Part shown: positions 5,244-12,229 of the stretch, in pieces
Layout: every line of letters starts with the position of its first letter
Position numbering within the stretch: the stretch's first letter is position 1
NCBI GenBank assembly: GCA_963854565.1
Contig: CAWKZT010000034.1
Location: forward strand, 1-16,316
DNA from: CAWKZT01 sp963854565
Lineage (GTDB): Bacteria; Actinomycetota; Acidimicrobiia; Acidimicrobiales; JAHEJN01
DNA length: 16,316 nt
Direction: 5' to 3'
Made by a program: the position numbers and the translations under genes
The notes under the pieces: generated by a model
What the model was told of the DNA's origin: nothing
What the model saw: the letters and a program-made list of their open reading frames with translations, nothing else
The model's database searches: none

Positions 5244-6716
5244 CTAGGGTTTGTTAAACCCCGGTATACCTTCTAATTCCGAAAGGTCGAATCCGCCATC
5301 CTCGGTGAGGCCTGGCAAAGTCAGTCCGGCGCTGCCCTTTTCCGTGGTGCGTCCACCCTTCGGCGTGGTTCGTCCACCCTTGCCTTTGCGCCCCTTCTTT
5401 CCCTTTTGGGTGACCTTCTTCATTTTCTTAGTACCCATACCGCCCATGCGCTTCATCATCTTTTGCATTTCTTTGAACTGCTTGATCAGATTGCTGACCT
5501 CATTGGGTCGGGTTCCTGAGCCAGTGGCAATTCGGCCGCGGCGACCGGTATCGATGATTTCGGGCTTCGAGCGTTCTTCAGTGGTCATGGAACGGATGAT
5601 TGCTTCAACCCGGTCCACCTGTTTGTCGTCGATCTCGGTGTCTTTAATCTCTTTGGGAATCCCGGGCATCATGCCGAGCACTTTGTTAAGCGGACCCATT
5701 TTCTTGAGCGCCTGCATTTGGGCCAAGAAATCATCAAGAGTGAACTCGCCTGACAAGATCTTTTCGGCCGCAACTTCGGCTTCATTCTCATCGAAAACCT
5801 GTTCGGCCTTTTCGATGAGACTGAGCATGTCGCCCATGCCGAGTATTCGGCCGGCGAGACGATCGGGATGAAATTGTTCGAATTCTTCGAGCTTTTCCCC
5901 GGTTGATGCGAAGGCTATGGGGCAACCCACAACCTCTTTGACGGACAAGGCCGCTCCACCGCGGGCATCACCATCAAGTTTGGTGATGATGACTCCGTCG
6001 AGTTCCAGGGTGTCGTTGAAGACATCAGCAGTGTTTACCGCGTCCTGCCCGGTCATGGCATCTATTACGAGAAACGTGTAATGCGGCATGACCGCATCGG
6101 AGATGTTGCGGATCTCGTCCATGAGATCACTGTCGATACTCAAACGGCCGGCGGTATCGACTATTACGACATCGCGTCCCGTGCGCTCTGCCTCGGCAAT
6201 TCCGGCCACCGCAACGGCCACAGGATCAGTAGCTTCACTGAACACAGGAACGTCGATTTGGCGACCAAGTGTACGTAGTTGCTCAACGGCAGCCGGGCGC
6301 TGAAGGTCGGCACCGACCATGAGTGGGTTACGACCCTTGGACTTAAACCACAGAGCCAACTTGCCCGAGTTGGTCGTCTTACCCGCACCTTGCAGACCCG
6401 CCATGAGAATGATGGTGGGAGGACTAGATGCGAACTTAATCTCCATGGCCTCGCCGCCGAGGATGGCGGTGAGTTCATCGTTAACAAATTTGATGATCTG
6501 TTGGGCCGGGTTAAGCGCGGCACTGAGATCTTCGCTCAGGCAACGCTCACGTATACGAGCTTGGAAATTCTTGACAACGGTGAAGTTGACATCTGCCTCG
6601 AGGAGAGCGAGACGAATCTCACGCAAGACCTCGTCGATGTCTTCTTCGCGGAGCTTGCCTTTGCCGCGCAACTTCTTGAATATGCCGTCAAAGCGGTCGG
6701 AGAGATTATCGAACAT
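5244..6716 (-). CDS. ffh: Signal recognition particle GTPase Ffh (SRP54)
   Basis: Ffh binds signal sequences emerging from the ribosome together with 4.5S RNA and delivers the complex to FtsY. The 490-residue protein shows an N-terminal four-helix bundle (1-90), the GTPase domain with GLQGAGKTT (107-115), DTAGR (187-191) and TKLDGDARGG (245-254), and the methionine-rich M domain (about 310-430) with the RNA-binding RIATGSGTRPNEV stretch and a MQKMMKRMGGMG run. After residue 430 there is a basic KG-rich linker with a GGRTT motif repeated twice, then a conserved-looking LPGL...GIPGFNKP end; this makes it longer than the E. coli protein. The start is the family start. No ribosome-binding site is evident; TAGCCT (6726-6731) lies nine bases before the ATG. 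The 4.5S RNA gene is not in this window. Confidence 0.98.
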   Translation of the reverse strand: MFDNLSDRFDGIFKKLRGKGKLREEDIDEVLREIRLALLEADVNFTVVKNFQARIRERCLSEDLSAALNPAQQIIKFVNDELTAILGGEAMEIKFASSPPTIILMAGLQGAGKTTNSGKLALWFKSKGRNPLMVGADLQRPAAVEQLRTLGRQIDVPVFSEATDPVAVAVAGIAEAERTGRDVVIVDTAGRLSIDSDLMDEIRNISDAVMPHYTFLVIDAMTGQDAVNTADVFNDTLELDGVIITKLDGDARGGAALSVKEVVGCPIAFASTGEKLEEFEQFHPDRLAGRILGMGDMLSLIEKAEQVFDENEAEVAAEKILSGEFTLDDFLAQMQALKKMGPLNKVLGMMPGIPKEIKDTEIDDKQVDRVEAIIRSMTTEERSKPEIIDTGRRGRIATGSGTRPNEVSNLIKQFKEMQKMMKRMGGMGTKKMKKVTQKGKKGRKGKGGRTTPKGGRTTEKGSAGLTLPGLTEDGGFDLSELEGIPGFNKP

Positions 6717-6772
6717 GGTGCGTGCAGGCTACCGGTCTGTAATCGCGCCTCAAGGGATTCCTTGGGCTGTGG

Positions 6773-7480
6773 TCAGCCAATTTCTGCGCCAACTGCCGAA
6801 CCAACAGCGTACGTAACCGCCGCCGCCACAACAGCGATTGCTACCTGACGCAAGATGGCGCGGGGGAAGGAACGCCCGGTCGCTACAGCTACCGCTGCTC
6901 CGACCCCGATGGCTCCGAATAGACCCAACACTATTGAGGCCACAATCGCCGACGATCCGCCGGTAAAGAACCAGGGCATGAGGGGCAAAACCGCGCCGAC
7001 AGCAAACGCTACAAAGGACGCAAACGCGGCAACTACTGGTTGACCTAGCTCGCCGGGGTCGACGCCCATTTCTTCGCGTGCGTGCACCTCCAGAGCCCGT
7101 TCTGGGTCATCCATGACGGAGTGCGCCATCGCTGCAGCTAACTCGGGGGCGATGCCGCGGTTTCGGTAAATTGCTTCGAGTTCGGCGGTCTCCAATTCGG
7201 GGTTGATTCGAAGTGAGTGACGTTCAAGGTCGAGTTCGTATTCGAGCAGTTCGCGCTGCGCTGCCATCGACACGTACTCGCCGGCGGCCATCGACACTGC
7301 GCCAGCAACCAGGCCAGCAAGCCCGGCGACCCGCACCAGACTTTGGGATGAATTGGCCCCCGCAATTCCCAAGATGAGCGAGACGTTGGACACCAATCCA
7401 TCGCTCACGCCGAAAACTGCGGCGCGGGCGGTGCCCCCTCGAACATTGCGGTGTTTATGCGGGTGAACCTCGTCGCTCAT
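6773..7480 (-). CDS. VIT1/CCC1-family divalent metal (Fe2+/Mn2+) transporter
   Basis: The 235-residue membrane protein has the architecture of VIT1/CCC1 transporters. TM1 carries VFGVSDGLVSNVSLILGIAG (22-41, with the key Asp27), TM2 ends in VAGAVSMAAGEYVSMAAQ (58-75), and a cytosolic helical region (76-147) is rich in the Glu residues that bind metal in VIT1 (RELLEYELDLE, ELETAELEAIY, EVHAREE). Three more helices follow at about 148-170, 176-200 and 208-228. The five helices and the extra cytosolic domain fit a proton-coupled exporter of ferrous iron or manganese. Its ATG lies six bases after TAGCGT, with no ribosome-binding site, suggesting a leaderless transcript. It is followed by ffh 56 bp away and preceded by a molybdoenzyme gene on the same strand. 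Confidence 0.88.
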   Translation of the reverse strand: MSDEVHPHKHRNVRGGTARAAVFGVSDGLVSNVSLILGIAGANSSQSLVRVAGLAGLVAGAVSMAAGEYVSMAAQRELLEYELDLERHSLRINPELETAELEAIYRNRGIAPELAAAMAHSVMDDPERALEVHAREEMGVDPGELGQPVVAAFASFVAFAVGAVLPLMPWFFTGGSSAIVASIVLGLFGAIGVGAAVAVATGRSFPRAILRQVAIAVVAAAVTYAVGSAVGAEIG

Positions 7481-7486
7481 GGTTTC

Positions 7487-7492
7487 ACGCTA
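7487..7492 (-). promoter_or_regulatory. Candidate leaderless promoter -10 box of the VIT1-type gene
   Basis: TAGCGT is separated by six bases (GAAACC) from the ATG at 7480 and no Shine-Dalgarno sequence is present between them. This is the geometry of actinobacterial TAnnnT leaderless promoters. No good -35 box is visible. Confidence 0.4.
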
Positions 7493-7517
7493 TCGGCCGC
7501 ACAGGACGTGATGGTTC

Positions 7518-9836
7518 TTAACGCGTGGCTATCGCAGGTGGTTCGAAAGGTTGTGGGGTGGGCCTATCGTCGGCCAACTCAACCTGAATCATGGTGGTGT
7601 GCGCCGAACAGCCTTGCGAAAGTCGAGACGTTCCCTTGTCCATTGTGAGAACGTTGGGGTTGCCGTGTCGTTCAAGGCCGCCTGGCTCTTGTGGGTCGTA
7701 CCAGGCGCCCGTGGGCAACACCACCGTCCCCGCCATGACCCCGTCATCAATCATTGCGGCGGCTAGACACTGCCCGCGTTGATTGTGCAACCGAACCACG
7801 TCGCCGGGATTGATACCCCGGCCCGATGCGTCGTCGGGGTGGATCCTCATGACCTCGCGGCGATCTATTTTGTTGACCGTGCTGGCCTGCCCGTGGTCGA
7901 GTTGGCTATGCAGTCGCCCGCTGGGCTGGTTGGAAATGAGGTGAAGCGGAAACTCCATTGACCCACTACCAAGGCGCTCGGCTGGCTCGATCCACCGCGG
8001 ATGTCCACCACAGTCGTCGTAGTCAAAGCTTGAAATTGTGTCGGAGAAGATCTCGATCTTGCCCGACGGCGTGCCCAATGGAGCGCCCTCCGGGTCCGCC
8101 CTAAAGTCATCAAAGAGCACACGCTCGTTGTCGGGTCGCTCCAGCCGGAAGCCTTCGCCGGCCCAGAACTCGTCGAACGTCGGGATAGCGGGAAACCGCG
8201 CCAGCGTGCGATCGCGGAACTCGTCATACATGTGACGAAGCCATCCGGCTTCGTCACGTCCTTCGCCAAACACCTTGTCGACACCCATGCGCTCGGCTAG
8301 GCCAAGAAATACTTGGTAGTCGGATCGAGATTCACCAACAGGATCTATGGCCTGACGCATGGGGCCGATGTAGGCGTCATGGCTTGCACTAGCGATGTCG
8401 TTTCGTTCGAGCGATGACGTAACCGGGAACACAATGTCGGCGTGGCGTGCGGTAGCAGTCCACCAGGGTTCGTTGACAATGATGGTGTCGGGTTGTTGCC
8501 AGGCACCAACGAGTCGATTTAGGTCCTGGTGGTGATGGAAAGGGTTGCCCCCGGCCCAGTAGACGAGGCGGGTATCTGGATAGGTGCGCCGCTGGCCGTC
8601 GTAGTCATAGGTTTGGCCCGAAGAAGTCAAAAGATCGGCGATCCGTGCGACGGGTATGAAACTGTCGGTGGGGTTTGTGAATTGTGGGAAGGTAGGTCCG
8701 CTCAAATATTTCGTGGCCTCCCCTACAAAGCCTTCGGCTGCGTACCCGTAGCCGATACCACCTCCGGGCAGACCAATTTGTCCGAGCAAAGCGGCCAATA
8801 CTGTGGCCATCCAGTAAGGCTGTTCGCCGTGGTCGCCGCGCTGCAGTGACCACGCGATCGTGATCATCGTCCGCTTCGACGCCATGGTGCGGGCCAGGGC
8901 AGCAATGTCGTCGGCGGGTACTCCGCAGATTTCCTGCGCCCACTCGGGATTCTTCGGGGTCGCGTCGCTTTCGCCGAGGAGGTACGGAAGGAACCGGTCG
9001 AGGCCGACCGTGTACCGGTCAACAAATTGTTGATCGTGGCGGTCTTCGGTAACCAACACGTATGCCATAGCCAACATGAGAGCGGTATCGGTTCCGGGAC
9101 GCACTGGCATCCAGGTTGCTTCGAGGTCGGGGTCCATATCGTTGGCAAGCGGTCCCACGTTGACGAAGTCGACACCGTTGGATCGTGCCTGCCTCAGCCA
9201 ACCCTTCGCTTCGTGACGGCTCATGCCGCTGCCGCTGACCTGAGCGTTCTTGGGTGCGATGCCACCAAACGCGACCACTAGTTCGCTGTGGTTAGCAATG
9301 ACGGGCCAGGACGTAAGGGAGGCGGTTAACTCTAAGAAATTGCGTCCGAGTACATGCGGAATGATGACGCTTGCGGTCCCCGTGCTGTAGCTGTTGCGTG
9401 AGGCTGTATAGCCGCCAATCGTGTTGAGGAAGCGATGTACTTGGCCTTGTGCGTGGTGAAATCGACCGGCGCTTGCCCAGCCATAGGAACCACCGAAGAT
9501 CGCTTCGTTCCCGTGGTGCTCGGTAACCCGGGCTAGTTCGCCGGCGACGAGATCAAGTGCCTCGTCCCATTCGACCTCGACAAAGGGATCGACGCCGCGT
9601 GCGCCATTGGCTGGTCCGGGGCCGCCCTCTAGCCAACCGCGTCGGATGGACGGGCGGGCAACACGGGAGCGATGCGTAATTCCATCTACGAAAGACTGGC
9701 CAATTGGTGATGGGTTGGGATCGTCGACAAAGGGGTCAACGGCAACAATTTGTTGGCCGTCGACCGTGACGTCGTAGCCACCCCAGTGACTAAAGGTTCG
9801 CACTCGGCGGCGGTTACTAGACATCCCGATGACCAT
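7518..9836 (-). CDS. Molybdopterin-dependent oxidoreductase, BisC/DMSO reductase family (S- or N-oxide reductase)
   Basis: This 772-residue protein is a full-length DMSO reductase-type molybdoenzyme. Absence of an N-terminal CxxC cluster places it with the DorA/TorA/BisC branch rather than the Fe-S-bearing branch. GGSYGWASAGRFHH (115-128) holds the Tyr118/Trp120 pair known from DMSO reductase, and NSYSTGTASVI (148-158) offers Ser151 as the molybdenum ligand. PVRPGTD (244-250), WAGGNPFHHHQD (427-438), VFPVTSSLERND (469-480) and the C-terminal molydopterin-binding barrel (GTPSGKIEIFS, ISNQPSGRLHSQLDHG, INPGDVVRLHN) complete it. There is no twin-arginine signal peptide, so it should be cytoplasmic like BisC, which reduces biotin and methionine sulfoxides. 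The exact substrate is uncertain. Starts at 9836 and 9824 are both possible. It follows a small membrane-protein gene and ftsY closely. Confidence 0.92.
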   Translation of the reverse strand: MVIGMSSNRRRVRTFSHWGGYDVTVDGQQIVAVDPFVDDPNPSPIGQSFVDGITHRSRVARPSIRRGWLEGGPGPANGARGVDPFVEVEWDEALDLVAGELARVTEHHGNEAIFGGSYGWASAGRFHHAQGQVHRFLNTIGGYTASRNSYSTGTASVIIPHVLGRNFLELTASLTSWPVIANHSELVVAFGGIAPKNAQVSGSGMSRHEAKGWLRQARSNGVDFVNVGPLANDMDPDLEATWMPVRPGTDTALMLAMAYVLVTEDRHDQQFVDRYTVGLDRFLPYLLGESDATPKNPEWAQEICGVPADDIAALARTMASKRTMITIAWSLQRGDHGEQPYWMATVLAALLGQIGLPGGGIGYGYAAEGFVGEATKYLSGPTFPQFTNPTDSFIPVARIADLLTSSGQTYDYDGQRRTYPDTRLVYWAGGNPFHHHQDLNRLVGAWQQPDTIIVNEPWWTATARHADIVFPVTSSLERNDIASASHDAYIGPMRQAIDPVGESRSDYQVFLGLAERMGVDKVFGEGRDEAGWLRHMYDEFRDRTLARFPAIPTFDEFWAGEGFRLERPDNERVLFDDFRADPEGAPLGTPSGKIEIFSDTISSFDYDDCGGHPRWIEPAERLGSGSMEFPLHLISNQPSGRLHSQLDHGQASTVNKIDRREVMRIHPDDASGRGINPGDVVRLHNQRGQCLAAAMIDDGVMAGTVVLPTGAWYDPQEPGGLERHGNPNVLTMDKGTSRLSQGCSAHTTMIQVELADDRPTPQPFEPPAIATR

Positions 9837-9848
9837 CGTATTCGGTGA

Positions 9849-10106
9849 TTATGTGGTTCCGTATTTCTCGCGAGCTTGCCGGAGCGCATCGAGGGCTTCC
9901 GTTTCGGCGTCTTGTGCCGCAATCATTTCTTGGGCTTCTCTGAGCCCACGAGAGACGACGAGTGCCGCGCCGACGCCCACAACTATCCCCACGATTTGCT
10001 TGATGGGTTTCTGGCGCAGGCTCTCCACAGTAAGAACTTCGATCGGGGCAAATTTAAAAAAATCGACCTCGGTCAGACTCGTTGGAAGCTTCGACAACAC
10101 AGACAT
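9849..10106 (-). CDS. Small single-pass membrane protein of unknown function
   Basis: I do not recognise this 85-residue protein. A polar N-terminal third (MSVLSKLPTSLTEVDFFKF) leads through a basic patch (RQKPIK) to one hydrophobic segment (about residues 38-56, QIVGIVVGVGAALVVSRG), followed by an Ala/Glu-rich amphipathic helix that could form a coiled coil. By the positive-inside rule the basic N-terminal side probably faces the cytoplasm, but basic residues also follow the helix. The ATG at 10106 is chosen over a start 30 codons upstream because AAGG lies just before it and the longer version would overlap ftsY. The ftsY stop is 10 bp upstream and the molybdoenzyme start 12 bp downstream, so all three are likely one transcript. 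A link to either neighbour is only positional. Confidence 0.7.
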   Translation of the reverse strand: MSVLSKLPTSLTEVDFFKFAPIEVLTVESLRQKPIKQIVGIVVGVGAALVVSRGLREAQEMIAAQDAETEALDALRQAREKYGTT

Positions 10107-10116
10107 GGTGGTGACC

Positions 10117-11214
10117 TTACGCCTCAAACAGCGCCTCGACGAATTGATCGGCATCAAACTCGATGAGATCTTCGGCCCCTTCACCGAGTCCGACAAGCTT
10201 TACGGGGATGTCCAGTTCGGACTGGATTGCCATAACGATGCCGCCTTTGGCCGACCCATCTAGCTTGGTGAGTACAACTCCGGTTACTTGCACCGCTTCC
10301 GCGAAAACCTTGGCCTGAGTGAGACCGTTTTGGCCTGTAGTGGCGTCGATTACTAGCAGCACTTCGGTTACCGATCCGCCGGCCTCCTCAGCTCCTTTGT
10401 CGGCTACCCGACGCATCTTTCGGAGTTCTTCCATGAGGTTGGTCTTGTTCTGCAGTCGCCCGGCCGTGTCCGCTAAGACAATGTCGGACCCTTTCGCCTT
10501 GGCGCTGGCAATTGCGTCAAAAATCACCGAACTTGGGTCGGCACCGTCTCCGCCGCGAACAATGTCGGCGTTCGCTCGGTCGGCCCACATTTCGAGCTGT
10601 TCGCCGGCGGCGGCGCGAAAGGTATCGCCAGCGGCCATAAGCACGCTCTTACCCGCCTTGACCTCACGACTGCCGAGTTTGCCGATGGTTGTGGTCTTGC
10701 CCACGCCGTTCACCCCGACAAATAGCCAAATCGACGGTGCGGCGTCGCTATTGAGACTGATATCGCGTCCGCCAACCTCGGACTTTAAACGATCCTTCAC
10801 CATCGAAATCGCTACCTCGGCATCGGTAACGGCAGCTTCTTTGGCCTGGGCCCGCACATCTTCGATGACCGTCGTAGCTGTGCTCACACCAACATCAGCC
10901 AGGATCAGCGCTTCTTCGAGTTCGTCCCAGGTCTGATCGTCAACCCCGCGAGATCGCACGGAACCCAGGAAACCTCCCATTGCTGAGCGAGCCTTACCCA
11001 GTCGCTTTCGAAATGACGCCGGTTCCGATTCTGGTTCCGGGGTGGAGTCGGGTTCGGGCGCTTCGTCAAGGTCGTCGTGTCGGTCTGGTGTGTCGACTGG
11101 TTGGGGTGTTGGGACATCAAGAACACTGCCGGTTCCTCGTCCGCGCAACACAAATCCGAGCCCGCTGATAACGAGCACGACAACAACGATGAGGAGAATG
11201 ATCAGAAGTTCCAT
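10117..11214 (-). CDS. ftsY: SRP receptor GTPase FtsY
   Basis: FtsY receives the SRP-ribosome complex at the membrane and releases it to SecYEG. The 365-residue protein starts with a true hydrophobic helix (residues 2-23, MELLIILLIVVVVLVISGLG), as in several actinobacteria, then a short Pro/Asp/Glu-rich linker (36-66), the N domain (68-155) and the G domain with GVNGVGKTT (167-175), DTFRAAA (197-203), DTAGR (249-253) and TKLDGSAKGG (316-325), ending GLGEGAEDLIEFDADQFVEAL. The N-terminal helix anchors it without the lipid-binding A domain of the E. coli protein. No ribosome-binding site is evident; TAGTCT (11224-11229) lies nine bases before the ATG, the same spacing as in ffh. The usual upstream partner smc is not in this window. 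Confidence 0.97.
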   Translation of the reverse strand: MELLIILLIVVVVLVISGLGFVLRGRGTGSVLDVPTPQPVDTPDRHDDLDEAPEPDSTPEPESEPASFRKRLGKARSAMGGFLGSVRSRGVDDQTWDELEEALILADVGVSTATTVIEDVRAQAKEAAVTDAEVAISMVKDRLKSEVGGRDISLNSDAAPSIWLFVGVNGVGKTTTIGKLGSREVKAGKSVLMAAGDTFRAAAGEQLEMWADRANADIVRGGDGADPSSVIFDAIASAKAKGSDIVLADTAGRLQNKTNLMEELRKMRRVADKGAEEAGGSVTEVLLVIDATTGQNGLTQAKVFAEAVQVTGVVLTKLDGSAKGGIVMAIQSELDIPVKLVGLGEGAEDLIEFDADQFVEALFEA

Positions 11215-11325
11215 GAGCTTTGGAGACTACCTATTTTTGAGCGGAGACAATGCGCTAGTTAGGGGTCTTTGCTTAGATCTCTCCGGTGCCAGGACTACCC
11301 ACACGTTCGGGAACATGCCATGCCA

Positions 11326-12093
11326 CTAGACCACCGCCGTCATGCCGCCATCGACATACAAAATCTGTCCGTTCATAAAATTCGAGGCCGACGAGGCCAG
11401 AAATACTGCTGTGCCGCCAAGTTCGGCAACGTGTCCCCACCGGCCCGCCGGAGTGCGGTCAGCTAGCCAAGCGGAGAACTCTTCGTCATCAACCAACGCC
11501 TGGGTGAGTTCGGTAGCAAAATAGCCCGGCGCAAGCGCATTGACCTGAATGCCATGCGACGCAAGTTCAGCACACATTCCCTGGGTCAAGAGGCGTACGC
11601 CGCCCTTGGACGCCGTATATGGCGTAATCGATGCCCGTCCTAGCGCTGCCTGCACCGAAGCAATATTGATGATCTTTCCGGCGCCACGTTCGACCATTTT
11701 GCGGCCGACGGCCTGGGCCACGATAAACGGCCCCGTGAGATTGACGTCCATCAGTTTGCGAAACTCATCGAGGTCAAAATCGAGCATCATGCCACGGCGT
11801 TGAATGCCAGCATTGTTGACCAGAATGGTGATTGGACCGATGGTGCGTTCGATGTCGTCGACCGACTCGGCCACCGCGGTCTCATTGGTCACATCAAAGT
11901 AGCGGTAATGGGAATCGAGGCCCTCTTTAAGCAGCGCATCACTAGATGCTTCAAGCCGGGAATCGGTACTCGCGTTAAGCACTAGTGTTGCCCCCGCTTC
12001 GCCCAGAGCACGGGCAATTGCCAACCCGATGCCACGGCTAGATCCGGTTACTAACGCGAGTTGACCATCAAGTGAGAACTGTTCAAGACCCAT
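11326..12093 (-). CDS. Short-chain dehydrogenase/reductase, gluconate 5-dehydrogenase-like
   Basis: The 255-residue protein is a classical SDR. It has the TGSSRGIG cofactor motif (16-23), NNAG (93-96), Asn118, and the catalytic Ser146-Tyr159-Lys163 triad in IASVQAALGRASITPYTASKGG (split across 144-165), with a PGYFATELT loop and a C-terminal YVDGG. Asn40-Ala41-Ser42 rather than an acidic residue follows the second strand, which leans towards NADP(H). The overall style, including the GIQRRG segment after NNAG and TPAGRWG, resembles gluconate 5-dehydrogenase and 2-deoxygluconate dehydrogenase proteins, but SDR substrates cannot be fixed by motifs. The ATG at 12093 is six bases after TAAGGT, which could be either a -10 box for a leaderless mRNA or an AAGG ribosome-binding site. 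The acyl-CoA dehydrogenase gene lies 136 bp upstream. Confidence 0.9.
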   Translation of the reverse strand: MGLEQFSLDGQLALVTGSSRGIGLAIARALGEAGATLVLNASTDSRLEASSDALLKEGLDSHYRYFDVTNETAVAESVDDIERTIGPITILVNNAGIQRRGMMLDFDLDEFRKLMDVNLTGPFIVAQAVGRKMVERGAGKIINIASVQAALGRASITPYTASKGGVRLLTQGMCAELASHGIQVNALAPGYFATELTQALVDDEEFSAWLADRTPAGRWGHVAELGGTAVFLASSASNFMNGQILYVDGGMTAVV

Positions 12094-12099
12094 TGTTGG

Positions 12100-12105
12100 A
12101 CCTTA
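12100..12105 (-). promoter_or_regulatory. TAAGGT box before the SDR gene: leaderless -10 or ribosome-binding site
   Basis: TAAGGT is followed by six bases and ATG. It satisfies the TAnnnT-N6-start pattern, but its AAGG is also a fair Shine-Dalgarno core at a good distance, so the sequence alone does not decide. Confidence 0.3.
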
Positions 12106-12135
12106 CTGCCCAGAAGTTGGTGCCCCCCCACTCCG

Positions 12136-12184
12136 AACTGGTAGGCCCAGCCGACACCCAGACCCATCACTGCGCCTACCAGTT
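12136..12184. repeat. Perfect 11-bp inverted repeat in the ACAD-SDR spacer
   Basis: AACTGGTAGGC (12136-12146) and GCCTACCAGTT (12174-12184) are exact reverse complements around a 27-base loop. No T-run follows either arm, so it is not a standard terminator. It may be an mRNA-stabilising hairpin after the acyl-CoA dehydrogenase gene, or a pair of protein-binding half-sites. A run of seven C (12123-12129) flanks it. Nothing else is evident in this 136-bp spacer. Confidence 0.5.
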
Positions 12185-12229
12185 GGATTTAGGGGCGGGC
12201 GGAAACAGGAGCACTGCCATAATTTGTGG

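Noticed and set aside
4231..5871. Long plus-strand open frames opposite rimM, khpA, rpsP and ffh
   Set aside because: They mirror strongly recognised minus-strand genes, have low-complexity translations and match no family.
8605..9281. Alternative open frames within the molybdoenzyme gene that could suggest a frameshift
   Set aside because: The 772-residue frame is continuous with all motifs in order; the others are shadow frames.
9780..9836. Possible twin-arginine signal (NRRRVRTF) at the start of the molybdoenzyme
   Set aside because: No hydrophobic stretch or cleavage site follows; the sequence goes straight into the BisC-like HWGGYDVTV segment, so a cytoplasmic location is more likely.
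12123..12129. Run of seven C as a phase-variable tract
   Set aside because: It is in a non-coding spacer, short, and not between clear promoter boxes.
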